Shown here: positions 50,531 to 63,500 of the stretch, piece by piece
Layout of the letters: every line of letters begins with the position of its first letter
How positions within the stretch are numbered: the stretch's first letter is position 1
Assembly: GCA_025266875.1 (NCBI GenBank)
Contig: JALLLT010000002.1
Span: forward strand, 992,001-1,056,000
Direction of reading: 5' to 3'
Length of the DNA stretch: 64,000 nt
From: Fennellomyces sp. T-0311
Lineage: Eukaryota; Mucoromycota; Mucoromycetes; Mucorales; Lichtheimiaceae
Position numbers and translations under genes: made by a program
The notes under the pieces: generated by a model
What the model was told of the DNA's origin: nothing
The model's database searches: none
What the model saw: only the letters and a program-made list of their open reading frames with translations

Positions 50531-53439
50531 CCCAGAGAAAAGGCTGCAGGTGTCTGTTTGGTGGCGCTTTTTCAATTATTCAGCGGGTTTTGTGATAAAG
50601 AATCCATCCGACGAACAACTGTCATAGACAGCCAACTAGTGTCCATCTATTTCAAGCAACAAAATTAGTAAAATCACAGTCCGTGTGTAAAATGAAAGGG
50701 TATATCCTCTCTAGGAGTGTTTTGCCACATGTGTAATCGAAGCACCGTCGCTATCCGATCGATCGGAAGCATGGACTGAACAAATACCAGGAGAGCATTA
50801 TTATGCAGGCATTTTGATCGCTACCGTGTCTCACATTGAGAACATCATCACCGCCACATTCGCAGCTGGAAGGCTTACAACGATATAACCTATGCTTCTT
50901 TACTATAGTTTGTTTTTAAAGGAAAATGTCACACATGTATCTATTCCAGTGTCTGTTTGATAAGAAGAAATAGAGCCCACTGTTTATGCCGGTCCCTGAA
51001 TCACAAAATCACAGTAAGGTTGGTCAGCAGGTCACTTGGAGCGAGAAAGATGCTTGCAATGTCGCAATAGTCACGAGGTACAACCATACATACCATCTTC
51101 TACCATTAATAATATCTGAGAAGAACCAGATTCAATGTCTGAAATGGATATAGTCGGTATTTGGCTCAAAAATAAGGGATTGATCATCATCGAGTAATCC
51201 TCTTCACTGTGCAGATAAGTGATAGTTCTGGTATCATTGGTACAGATATGCGAGACCCTCGGTGCAGCAACAAGTAAATCTTCAGGATCATACATAGCCA
51301 CATGCATTTGATTGCAATGTCAACTGCCATGGCTCTTGGTACTATTTAATTATTCTGCATTCTTATTGTTACATCACACTGCTTTTCATTGGTGGACGCT
51401 GTCGAGAACCAAATTGCTTTACACAGTAACTGACAAGTGACGGTGTCTTGGGTACCAATCGCAATAAGTGGAAAAGTTTACAAGGACCTAGATTGTTTCA
51501 TGACGCGAGTGGCTGCGCAAAAGTAGTATATTGATGGTATTACTAAATCTAGATGCTCACCCGCTTACCTATACACCTTAGAAATTCTTGGAAAATTGCC
51601 AAGAAGCGTAATTTTGCGTATTGGTATCCATCGGATCTTGGCCAAGTAGGCTAATAGCAGCTGACAAGGGGAAAAGGGGGGGGGGAATGTATGTATACTA
51701 TGGGTATGAGCGATGTCATACATCGCAAGAGTACGTTAGTCACTTTGTTACTAGACTAGTAGTGTGATGCTGATGCGACCAAGTATGATCTTTGATATTC
51801 GATAAAAGAGCGTTTTGAAGGTGATCTCTTTTGCTTGTGCTCTAACTGTAGCGCAAAGGTACATATACCCATACAAATCTCCGGCTAGGCAAGTACACTC
51901 GCCAAAATGGCTACATACTCAGTTTGACGCCTGTGGCATGAAATTAAAAAGCTTGAAAGTAGCCTAACCTTCTTGAGAGCATATAGGGGTTTTGCTTTCA
52001 GTCGTAACGTATGTGTTATGTCCAAAACAAGAAGTTCGTATTCTTCAGACAGCTTCGGTAGATTATAATAATGACGAAACTATATGATCTCAAAATAAAT
52101 GCTACGCAGCAACTAGGATTTGATATAATTATTCGACCAGCAGACCGAAAAAAACAGACCATAACGGCACTAAATCTCAGGATGACATCTGTTGCTTGAT
52201 GCAATTCCAACCTTATTTTGCTTTAGAAATCTAGGAATGCCAACTCCGTTGAATTAAGTCTAAGCACGTAATCGTATTGAGAGGAGCGCATTGGAGATGT
52301 TTAATCCATTATTCATAGCTCGGTTGCTGAGTATTTGCGTTATATAGCTACATCATCATTATGCAGCCCTTTCCTGCGTAAGCTGCTTAGATTGTCAATT
52401 CAATTACAAAATGCATTCGCCATCTAGAGAGCGCAGCAAGTGAGAGAATTACGTATGTCGTTTGGAAACTTTTTACATATTTGCCTGATGTAGCAATCGA
52501 ATATACGCGGTGTAACCACCTATGTTTCGGAGTGTGCCGTAAAGGTCATCCGCTTCTGCGTAAAACCAACGAGAGATTCATGTGGTAGGGGTATTGAGTT
52601 AAAGTCGACCACGCGAACAGCCTTGAATTGGGCAGTATCCGCAAATAAGGTACGCGTCATTGCAACGCAATCGGGGGAGGGGGAGATAGTTGTCAATGGC
52701 AATGACAAAAAAATAAGGTAATGCGCAGCATTGTCAATATGATGCTGCATAAGCTTGCTGTCGGAATGCTAAAAGAAAAAGTTTTGCTGCCGCGATGTTG
52801 GCCTTGGAGGTGTGAAACACGAGGTGCCTTGGTTGTCAGTGGAAGCGCTTCAACAAGAGAAAAAGGTAATGCTCCCGGAAGAAGGGAGAAGGCTATCCTA
52901 AATTTAGACATGTGATGCAGGCCAAGGGTTGGACAGCAACGGAGCTGCCATGGAATCCATTGGAGCATGACGACGCACTCGATTAATAAGGTAACTTTGG
53001 AGGCTCTCCAAGTGGACGATTGTTTCAAAGCGTAAAGGATTGGCGGGCATATGGTCTGTGTGTTGGTGCGTTCGAAAGGCTTAGACGGTTTTTTGACAGC
53101 GCAGAAAGCGATCGTCGGAATCTTCACGTGCCTCATCGATACCACAAAACGAGGAGCACCCTCGCTGCTATTGCATCACTTTGAGTAATGGCGACCAACA
53201 ATGATCAGTGCACCAATGCACCGAGCAGCGGAAAACGCAGAGAGGATGCGGCACCAGCCATATCGGGAGTTAAGGTGTAGTAGTGTAAAAGAGGCCGATT
53301 GGCACCCCCCATTATTGATGTCATCTAACATGACTACCGGATTAGGAAGATGACCTCATAATCTCCCTATATAAATCGCGCAAACTTTTTTTTCCCTCTT
53401 CATTTTTTCTCCAACTTATTCAACAAAAAACAACACACA
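50531..53439. other. 2.9-kb gene-poor stretch upstream of the bZIP gene
   Basis: The longest frame is a 150-codon minus-strand frame at 53145-52693 with no recognised motif and a composition unlike the neighbouring genes. No tRNA or transposon end was found. The last 100 bp contain a TATA box. Confidence 0.4.
53368..53376 (+). promoter_or_regulatory. TATA box of the bZIP gene
   Basis: TATATAAAT lies about 70 bp before the ATG at 53440, followed by a T-rich tract and an A/C-rich leader without upstream ATG. Confidence 0.6.
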
Positions 53440-53853
53440 ATGTCTCGCCAGTGCATGTCCATCGACGCCATCATTCTCAACCCCACAAAGCAACCACCGC
53501 AGCCACCACCGCAGCTGTTGTCCCCACCCAACTCTACAGTTGGCGCGCCCAACTCACCGCCCCCATCGCCGGTCATGTCTGAAGCGTCAACTCACGACTC
53601 CTACAAATGCCATTCATCCGTGTCACTCGATGAGCGACGCCATCGAAACAAAATAGCATCTGCCAAGTACCGAGCCAAGAAACAGGCAAGTATGCGTGCC
53701 ATGGCAGCAAAACTCGCACAGATTTCTGCAGAAAATGCGTCCCTGCAGCGGGAACTGGCAAAGGCCCACGAAGACAATGAGGCGCTGCGAAGCCTGTGCA
53801 AATCCTTTATGCCGTCACCACCGTCGACATCGTCCTCTCCTTCTCTCGCATAG
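53440..53853 (+). CDS. small bZIP transcription factor
   Basis: A single exon of 137 codons. The first 60 residues are Pro/Ser-rich; the basic region is RRHRNKIASAKYRAKKQ at about residues 65-81, followed by a zipper (AKLAQISAENASLQREL, then HEDNEALRSL) and a short Ser/Pro tail. The basic region N-x-x-A-S-x-x-Y-R fits fungal bZIPs related to Met4/Cys-3/MeaB-type regulators of sulfur or nitrogen use, but the closest subfamily is uncertain. It should bind DNA as a dimer in the nucleus. No activation domain is obvious. Confidence 0.88.
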   Translation: MSRQCMSIDAIILNPTKQPPQPPPQLLSPPNSTVGAPNSPPPSPVMSEASTHDSYKCHSSVSLDERRHRNKIASAKYRAKKQASMRAMAAKLAQISAENASLQRELAKAHEDNEALRSLCKSFMPSPPSTSSSPSLA

Positions 53854-56800
53854 TTTCATATGCAACCACCGCCTATGTGTATATCCTCTACCACTTAAAA
53901 CCCACAAGAAAAGACTTTCTGTAAATAGCTTTTGCATCATCGTTATACCTTTTTGCTTTTTTTTACCCACGACACTCCATATAGCATTTTCACAAAGAAA
54001 AATATATGTTTGACAGCGTCACGCGAATATAATTGCTGGTTGACTCGCATTTTGCCCGATATAATTTAGCCGTAGAAGGCGATGGAAGCTCATTTAAACC
54101 TAAGCGAGGGTGTAATTTCGCATACAAAGTCAAAAGTATGGCCCGTGATATGCTTGTTTCGTGGATGCGTTGATCGTGTTACACAATCAATGTCAGAGGT
54201 TTGGCTGAGTCTGTCGAGATTAGTATAGTTTCCGCATGGTTGCCTTGAACGTACATCGTTACCCCGTTGTACAACTGCACCCGACTGCACTATTTGGGTG
54301 CACTACCGCATTTTAAGCTATTTTCTGACGTACTACAAACAATTGTCCGAATTTCTGGCAAACGACCGTCGTCATAAGCCGCGGGAACGGGCTTCGGCAT
54401 ACAAGGCTCTTTTATTTTTTTTCACCTGATCTTTTCAGGATACCGTTGTCAGCCATCATGAAATTCCCCTATCCATCGCGATTTCTGTGGGCTTTCATAT
54501 GTCATCACGGTTGGAAAAACTATTCGTCATGCTGCACGGAAAGAAAGTATGCCGGACAGAGCCTTTCCTTTTCAGGCTAGTTCTGATACTTCACCGCGAA
54601 AATGATATCAGCAGCAATTGTCGAAGTCTTTCCCGTGTGGTGATCCTCTTCCATAGCTATATCTTGTGATGGGCAAGCTCCCTTGCTACTGAAGTCATGT
54701 GCTTTGTGTGATTATGCCTCTATTTTCGCTCTTTGGCAACGCTAGTGGTCCTGAATGTCCCAAAACCTTATTTTGATTCCACCACCTGTAGCCCGAGATG
54801 TAATGGTTGCATAACGTGTTATAAAGCACGGACAAAATATACAACCGCGCTGATAGTACACGACGATGGCGAACAGATTCGGAGACTATGTGTGTCTCAT
54901 GTATCCATCTTGTTATTTTGAGCATTATCAAGATCATTTGACTAGGTCGATAGCACTGTCCTTGGCAAGCAAAGTTGAGCAAAAAATAGATGAAAGGGTT
55001 GGTTTAGGTAACACCATCCCAGGTCGGCTTGTCTAAATTGGTGAAGTTCTCTCTGCATTATCCCTACCCCCTTTATCCCCACTAAATAATCAATGTGTCG
55101 TACCATTGACGACACTTGCACGCGACCCAAACCCATCTCCTTTATCGTGTGTTTCCATTCGTCTGGGATGACTATTATAAAATCCTACATCGGGGGAGGA
55201 CTCCTTCCAAGTATTGCATCAACGGAAGCCCAATCGGAAATCTGGGTATGAATCGTGCGATCATTCTTACCCCAAGCTTTATGGAGACCCAGAGGACTGT
55301 TTCATCATTCTTGACAAGCTAGAAAGCTGCATTTTGTATACCTTCTTACAAACAGAGAAACAATCGTCAAGTGCGGCGTGGGCACCTATACCTGCCTTTT
55401 GCTTTGTTGGGTGGACATTTACTACACAAATATCACTATCATGACACAATACACACGACTGTCGCACTTTGGTGCCGCTGATAAACAGTCAGGTGCGTTG
55501 CTTTTACTACTACTTGAGGTATATCGTTACCCCCCACTGATGTCATGTATATACAACGCATGGGAATGCATAAAATCGATGTGTAAGTAGACTATAGTGT
55601 TGGAATAGTACTAGTAATTTATTTCTTAACTGTTTCCACAGCGTTCCATTTTCTCGTAACGCGAACTTAATCGTTACGCACTTTTTTGCATCAGAGAAAT
55701 TAAATAACTCACAGCTTTTTTCTGTCGATACCGAGAGCACTCACCATAATTTTCAATTCGTAATTACGTGCTTTTGTCCATCAGTATTGTTAACTTTACG
55801 AGTGTTTTACTTGTGGACTTATTCAAAGGATTACTCTGTTGCTGAAGAAAGGTTAGCGACGGCGTTATCCCTGCAGCTCTCTTATCGTTACGACTTGTTT
55901 ACCATACGACGTTTGACGTTTTTATCTTTGCAGCTACTTTCCCGTCGACCCTATTATCTCTTTTTTTTTTGGTTGAACGTGAGCTGAAAAATCAGCCAGT
56001 TAACCAGAGCAGTGTTCCGTGTGAATTCTACAGCTTTGGACAACAAAGGTAAGGGTATAAGAGACGCATCGCTTCTGGCGATGGTGCTTTATGCTTTATT
56101 TCAAAAGAAAAAAGCAATCACTCTCTATGTTTGCAATGATCACACACCTTGGGAACGACAAGAAGATATATCGAGTAAGGTGATGTTTTTAGTCACAGTA
56201 CTAGTATAAAAAAGAAAACGCGAATGGTTTTCGGGCTAATTGATCCTTCAACCAGGTAGTACTTTAAAATTTGAAAGAATAAGTGAACTGAAAAAGGTAT
56301 TTAAACGTACACTGAACGATAATGTTTACTATTCAAGCAATATCCGGAATCCATGCCAAAGCCGCAGGATCAGTACCTTCTCCCTTCATAGCAACACCTT
56401 AAGGAGAAACTAGAGCCATTAAGAAGTCGTACGAAAAGCGAGCATCAACACTGTGCATACGTAATCCGGTTTGTGAAGAGGTAAGTCAACCGGATAAGGA
56501 CACACACAGCGTTATGGACAAGGGTATATGATGCGCCACTCGTAAAAAGGACGTAGTCGATACCCAGCCTTTGTAACATCGATATCTAAACCGAACGTAG
56601 TTACTATACAAAAGCTTTGCGCAGCTTTCACTGTTATTACTGGAAAAAAAGGGCTAAGATCATGCCATTGCCGTGTGCGTGGATAGCAACTGGCGTACAT
56701 CATACCGCCATCTACTTCAAACAACTCAAATATACAACACAACTTTCCAAGTATGTAACGACAAAAAAAATGTCTTGGAAAAATCGATCAACGGTTAAGG

Positions 56801-57906
56801 GATACACAATGACGCATGGATCTGGAACATGGCAGCAACAATCACGTACATACCATTCTGATATGCATCTGTATTTTTAGTACATGGGGAAAGCATCGTT
56901 TAATCTCGATTTATTTGTATGGATTGGAGTACTGACTGGTATCTTTAAAAATTGGCATTTTATTGTCGAATGATGACACATGCTATCACGTCTTTTAAAT
57001 GAAGACTATCGATTAAGTGCAGAGATTGCCATACAAGAGCGGTGTGCAATCTGTCCTTCACCGACAACATTGGCAATAGTGCACCGGAATAAATCAGTTG
57101 GAATTTGAGATGTAGGTCCTGGACTCTATTACGGATTGCTTCCCATGTCTTTAAGTGGTTTATCATGAACATGACGAGTATCAGAGAAAACTGGACCAGC
57201 GGTGTTTGTCGTCCGTATGCTTTACAGGATCCGGTGGAAAATGACGGTATTTAATCTTTACGATTTTTGTCCAGCACGAGCATTCTTTATACATATGTTA
57301 CGAGTTCAGACAAGACACCTACACTGGCGGCAAAGAATAGTGGCCAGCACCGATCTTTAGGTCGAACTGTGTAAAAACGCTTTGCATAAAATAAAATATA
57401 AGATTTCCAGCGTCTTGAATTACACGTACCAGAAGCAAGCTTTCTTCCTTATCATAAAAGAATGTCCACCAACCCACTACATACGCTCTGCGGGAGATCG
57501 ATCAATGGCATTTTCTTTTTCCGAGTAGTATAATTGAGCTGTTATTGCTATACTATTGATAGCTATGCAGTTCCACCTATCGCTGCCTAGCAACCAGCGC
57601 GTTGCTTCCAGAAGTACGAATTCGTCGCGCGCTATCGATACAGTCGTATTTATACCATACATATTGTCTACAGTAATTCCTGCTACATAGAAGGTAATCT
57701 AGAAGCAAGCTTAATGATAACTGGTAGTTGAACCCACTTCTCACGGAATGGCTCCTCGGCAACGGGTTAAAAATGGGTTGTATGCAAACGGACAATGTTG
57801 CGCCATCCAACATGAAACCGTATACCGGCTATACTATTGGCCCGGAGTTTCCAGAGGCATAAGTTCTTTCCCTAGACAGGATCTGCCTCTTTTTTTGACA
57901 ACGATA
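53854..57906. other. 4-kb gene-poor stretch
   Basis: Only frames shorter than about 95 codons occur, on both strands, with no motif, no joinable exons and no clear transposon ends. Part near 53860-54010 is presumably the bZIP 3' end. A non-coding RNA or decayed repeats could be here, but nothing positive supports either. Confidence 0.4.
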
Positions 57907-60049
57907 ATGGGCAAGAAGAAGGCAACCGTTGCGACAAAGAGTCGTATAATGAAACTTGCTTCCGAAAGCGGAGAGCACGCAATAGACGAGTCAACACAGG
58001 AATGGCTAGAGAATGAACCGAAACTTAATGCCAATTCTGTCAATCTATTCGAAGATCTTTGCGATGCAACAAAGCAAGGTACGTTTCGTACTTTTTTTGT
58101 ATGCTTCAATACTTGACAAACATAAATCGTAGGTGATTTGGAAAAAACCGAAAGTCTTGTAAGAAATTTCGGCGCTCCTATTAATATGGTTGACGCCTGG
58201 CAGTGCAATCCGCTTTACTACGCGTGTAAGAGACAAAAGAGAACGCCCGCAGCAACAAAGATAAGCTGATCTTGGTGTTAGGCTTATGCGGCCATTATGA
58301 GGTCCTTTTTTTATTTGGATCGTAAATCTAGATGAATCGCTGACGGTTTTTTTTTAATATCTATAGGTAGTCAAGTTTCTGTTGGAAAGTGGCGGTAAAG
58401 AGGCGATTACAAATCATTTCTACACCGATCTCATCTGCTTATTGTAGCTCAGTGCGATCCAAATACCTTTACTGGGTACTTGCACATTGTGAAATTGATG
58501 TTCTGTGACAAGGATTCTAACATACATTCGCAGTGAGCGATGCTTGTATGGCGCATTAAATGATAAGGTATAGTCATTGCGTACAGCCGTTACCCAGCCA
58601 CTCAGGTGGTATTACCAGATTCGACGTCTTCTACGGTCATACAAGTTTTCCACAGCTATCAATGAAAATCAAGTAAGCACAAACAAACTACCGTCGCCCT
58701 TGATTGTATACTTATATATCACCAGCCTTATCTGCAATTCCTCACGAATTTGTACGAGAACAACCCTTACGACGACCTCACGTTCATGATTCGCCGATCA
58801 GCAGAAAATGATGAGGATGGTGGCGTCGAAGAGTTTACAGTACAGCGCTTCGTGATGGCTACACGATCTACATACTTCAGAGAACAGCTGCTAGGTCGAT
58901 GGCATGATGAGAAACAAGTGAAGCTCTCTTCAAAACTAGTCGACCCGACAGCGTTTCGTGCTGTGCTGAAATATCTCTACACCGGTCAACTGCTCGATAT
59001 TACTAACGAAGCGCTGAGAAACATGATCTTTGTCTGCAAGCACCTCGAAATGCCTGATCTACAAGAACAGTGTGAGGCCATGCTTGAAGCCGATTCATCT
59101 GGAGAAGAACAAAAGAATGCCAACCGTGCGCAAGATGCCAAGGCAATGGCCCGAATTCGCGGTGATTATGAAGTTTTCCTCCAGACGATATTAGGTTGCG
59201 CCTACTTGGTTACCAAAAACAATGACGGGGCATATATTACCGGGGAACCGTGGCTCGAGGACGAGAGCAAGATCGTACCACCAGAAGCTGCCTTTGCCGA
59301 TGTCGGTATCGTTGTAGAAGATGCGCTATTTTTGTGTCATAGGGCAACCCTCTGCCGATCTGAATACTTCAATATCATGTTCCATGGCGCATTTTCCGAA
59401 GCGGATACAGATTTATCTACGATTTATTATGGACAAAAGACCGTACAGCTGCCGTTGATTGAAGTGCACGATATTTTGCCGGAATCGTTTCAGTATATAC
59501 TGGAATACTTGTACACCGATCGATGTACGATTCCACTTGAATTGGCGTACGAAGTACTTCTCGCATCTGATATGATGATGCTTGAACGGCTCAAGTCCAT
59601 TACCGCGATTACGTTGACGTCCACAGAGGAGCCTATCATGGATATCTATGAGCTGATTCGCACGGCAATTCGGATGAATGTGGACCGACTGGAGCAATGG
59701 TGTATAAAGTATATGGCAGACCATTTGGACGACTTTATCTCACGACCCGAGTTCCAAGACTTGATCCGCGAAAGTGCTCATTCAATTGCAGGTCGCCAGG
59801 AAACAGGTTCGGTTTACTGTTAATTAGAAAACTTGATAGTACAGCAACTCACCACGCTACACAGATTCAATTCCTCTGATCGATGATCTTCGATACTTTT
59901 TAGGCAAAAAGTACTTTATCTTTGAAGAAGAGCTCAATCCAGAAGGCAAGGTGAATGAAGAATACGACCTGACGGATATGGAGGCGCTTTACAACGAAAA
60001 GCTAGATATGTTGGATCGTGTATTAGAATCCCTTGGTTTAGAAGCTTAA
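57907..60049 (+). CDS. ankyrin and double BTB/POZ protein (ABTB1/BPOZ-like)
   Basis: Nine exons (57907-58078, 58133-58225, 58282-58301, 58367-58394, 58448-58475, 58534-58567, 58619-58672, 58726-59806, 59865-60049) sum to 1695 nt, 564 residues. Ankyrin repeats at about 45-130 (LFEDLCDATKQGDLEKTESLV, NPLYYACLCGHYEVVKFLLESGA) precede two BTB domains: one at about 155-240 (DDLTFMIRR, FVMATRSTYFREQL, LKYLYTGQLLD) and one at about 325-430 (DALFLCHRATLCRSEYFNIMF, ILEYLYTDRC). The C-terminus has RQETDSIPLIDDLRYFLGKKY. This matches ABTB1/BPOZ, which in animals is a growth regulator and probable Cullin-3 adaptor. The small middle exons are supported by unbroken homology-like sequence across every junction. 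Confidence 0.88.
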
Positions 60050-60552
60050 AAAACAACGTGCCATTTCTTTTTTTGATCGGTTGTCGACGTCGGCACCATG
60101 GCAACGACTATCTCCCCATTGTCGTCCAGGGGATACCGATTCTGCTTTGCGATAAAATGCAGACTGGTTTTAATGACGTTGACACACGCATACCCAACGT
60201 TCAAACGAATTGTGAGAGAGATCTGGCTGCTTTTTCAATCGTATATCGACATCTCTTTTTTTTGTCGCAGCGAACAAATATTACTCCGCCAGACCTTGCA
60301 CTTCTCTCTTGTCTCGCCTCCTCTTTCGCCTTCATATTACCCAAGTTATCGGTCTACCCCCCAACATCCCCACCAGAATTAACCTATTTGCCTCACAATG
60401 GCAGGCAGGCATCAAGGTAATGTAGGGCGAATGAGCGTAACTACCGTTGCTGTCAAAGCAAAGCACAGCAAAGTGGCAGAAAGGGGGAGGGAGGGAGGGA
60501 GTTTGGTGTTGCTTGAGGGAAGATTGGGCTATTCGACCAGAAAGCGACTGAC
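60050..60552. promoter_or_regulatory. upstream region of the Med12 gene
   Basis: C/T-rich tracts (about 60285-60370) and a G-rich tract (about 60480-60500) lie here. A short ATG frame at about 60399 is followed at once by a GT donor and could be a small first exon; I did not find a joining site that I trust. Confidence 0.35.
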
Positions 60553-63500
60553 ATGTGGTCACCATTCACGCCCTTAGCACAATATACGCGTTATGCCTCC
60601 ACGAATCCTCCATATCCAAATGCAACGTCCATGAACAACAGCAATGGCGGCAACAATAGCCTCGGAGTGCCATACCCAGCGTCTACGTCGCAACAAGCGC
60701 ATGGCAACTATTCATCGGCATCCGGATCTTCCTACAATACAACGACACCGACCATGACTTCTCCTTACTCCACTACTTCGTCACCCGGCTATCATTCTCC
60801 CAATATGCAGAAATATGGCACGCATAACCCTCCTCTGAGGAAATATACCCTCCAGCCGCCACAACGTCAACCGCCACTTAGTAAAACAATGCCATCGCTT
60901 GGCTATCCTGGCATGTACCCTCAACGGCCTAATCAGGTCGAGGACATTATGACAGAGTCCAACGTGCGTACTGGATTTATTGATCGCCCGTCAGTATCGG
61001 TATGTTTGAAAATCCCTGTTTGATTTGACTATTTATTTTGCTCATTGCGCAATCGTGATTGATCTAGAATGAACATACGTGTGCATACGACATGGTATAC
61101 ACCAAATTGCAGGACGATCAACGAGTGCTCGACGATCTGGGTGCATTCGCCGTAGATGTCCTTAAACGGAAGCGTAACGCTGCCAGGATTACAGGGTAGG
61201 CTATATATGCATGGCATCCCCGATCTTGTCTTGAGAAGCTTACACGAAGAACACACAGGCCATCATCGTTCAAGCCGCCTATGCGGTCAACTCTTATTGA
61301 GTCAAAGAGAGAGCAATGGATGCACGAGCTGGCCAGTGGCACACAGTCGTTGCGCAAACTGGCTCGAAATGTGCCACATGGCTTCAAGGGCGAGAAGCTA
61401 TTGGAAACACTGGCTGCGAGACAGGTCCCGTTTCTACGTGCAGCATGGTGCATCAAAGTTGTCGGGCTATCTGAAATGGTATGCGTGTATTGTCGTGGAA
61501 TGAGCTTGTCATGTACTAAATGGATCACAATAGAACCAACGGAATACCAACAACAACTCTCAACCGGTTTCACACGCGCAGCAGTGGACAAATGTCGTGG
61601 TGAACCATCTCAGAAAACAGCTTTCTGAACTTCAGTCGACGTCTTCATCAACTCCAGGAAACGCCGGATCGGGTCGTGGCTACAAAGCTCATCCTAGTAC
61701 GCCGAGCAATTATCACGACAACGCAGCAAAACCGTGGGCAACCCCCGAGAATCGTGAACGGTTTGAGCAGCGATGGTCGTATAGCACCAAGTTGACAAAG
61801 TGGCAATACTGCGAAGGGTTGTTGCATCAACGCACGTTTCTAAAGTGGACATTGGATTCATTGGCACAGTGCAATTCCTTTGAAATCATGTGGTTGTTGC
61901 TTACGTTTGTTGTACAAGACTACGTCGATGAGTATCGTCGGAATCGGACATTGATGAAGCTACTGATCGAGACGCTTATTAAGGCATACGGTGCAGTAAG
62001 TGCAATGGTTGGGCAACAAAGTATGGTTTCTGATGGACTTTTAGCTTATCCACCAGCTGGGGCAGCTGCCCAGTGCAGGCCTTTTGGATATTTACCGTGA
62101 CATCCAAAAATACATTGAACGACTGTTGCAGGTATGTGTTCCACGGATGCGCATTGGTCGGGATTTCGCTAACAATAGCAACAGTCGCTCTTCCTCTCGA
62201 CACCTGATATCTTTGTGGTCCCCAAACTGTACCATCAGTATCGACATCTGTTCGATGCGATATTCGGGGATGATAGTCGAAAAGACGCCGCAAGCGTGTT
62301 GCCCGATGTGTGCCACGTGATGCAAAAGTATTGGGCCATGGTCAAGGCACGGAATGAGGTGTTCTGCGGGACGTTGGAGGAGAATCAGTTACGTCTGGAT
62401 GGAAACTGTAAGCATATTGTACAATCGGAGAATCGGACGGAATCAGACGAAGCACGGCGTACACAGGTCAACGAAGATTACACCATCCGAACGTTGGATG
62501 GTATTGGACGGAATATCGATAGCGGGACCGGTCTCATGATAGACGAGAATGGATGGATGGACTTGCGAGGACAAACAGCAGCATCTGCTTCGAGTTCGAT
62601 ATTCGGCGGTGTCGGCAAGGAGTTGTCTTTAATACAGCAGCGAGTGAATGTCATGTGTCGGTGGGCAACGAGTGATTCTCGACACGGGGATTGGCGGCCG
62701 TATCTTGTGGGCTCCATTCTACTCCATTGGCGTGACCAAGACCCGCAGCGGAAGGTGATGCTTCAGGACGTATTGATACAATGGCTCGATACGCAGATGA
62801 AATCCGAAGAAGATGATAACGCGGGTGATATTATGATGCATACAGGTAAAATAGCTGCGGGTGCTTTGCAAGTGGAACATGGTTTAACCCAGTAGATTTT
62901 ACTTGTTAGCAAATGAGCCCAAGCCAGCTGTCGTTTTGCTATTTGATACCCTTATCCGGTTACACTTATTCTCATACCAAAAGTATCTATTGCGTCTTAT
63001 CGCACGCGGGGATCTCGAGCCACGGAGACGAAACGAACCGGGAACTGTGCGATGTCTGAACTATCTTGCATCGTTTCCACTACTGACACCAGCACCTCCT
63101 TATCTTGTTAACCAACGACGAGTGGCTATTTACGGCACACGAAACGGTCAAACAAATGGAGTCGAAGACGAGTTTCTTGTACAACTGAAGCGGCTTGCAA
63201 AACGGGCAGTAGCAATAGCGGGATCAGAGGATGACCCGGACGTGGACAGTCTGTTTGGGCCAGAAGCTGCGAGTCTTACTCAACCTGACGCAGACGATAC
63301 ACTCGAGGCAGTTGAGTCGTCGATTGCAGGCGTTCACGAGCAAGAAATAGCACAACTCATCCGCGGAGCGACACGATATACGATCTTGAACTTCACATCT
63401 GAATGGCTAGTACCTGAACTGAAACGATTTGTCGTGAAGAGTGTTCCGTAAGTTGTCATGTATGCATGATTTTTCCGTGTCAGTCTAATCCTTATTCGTT

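Noticed and set aside
52693..53145. 150-codon minus-strand frame upstream of the bZIP gene
   Set aside because: No motif, no good start, no joinable exon; composition looks non-coding.
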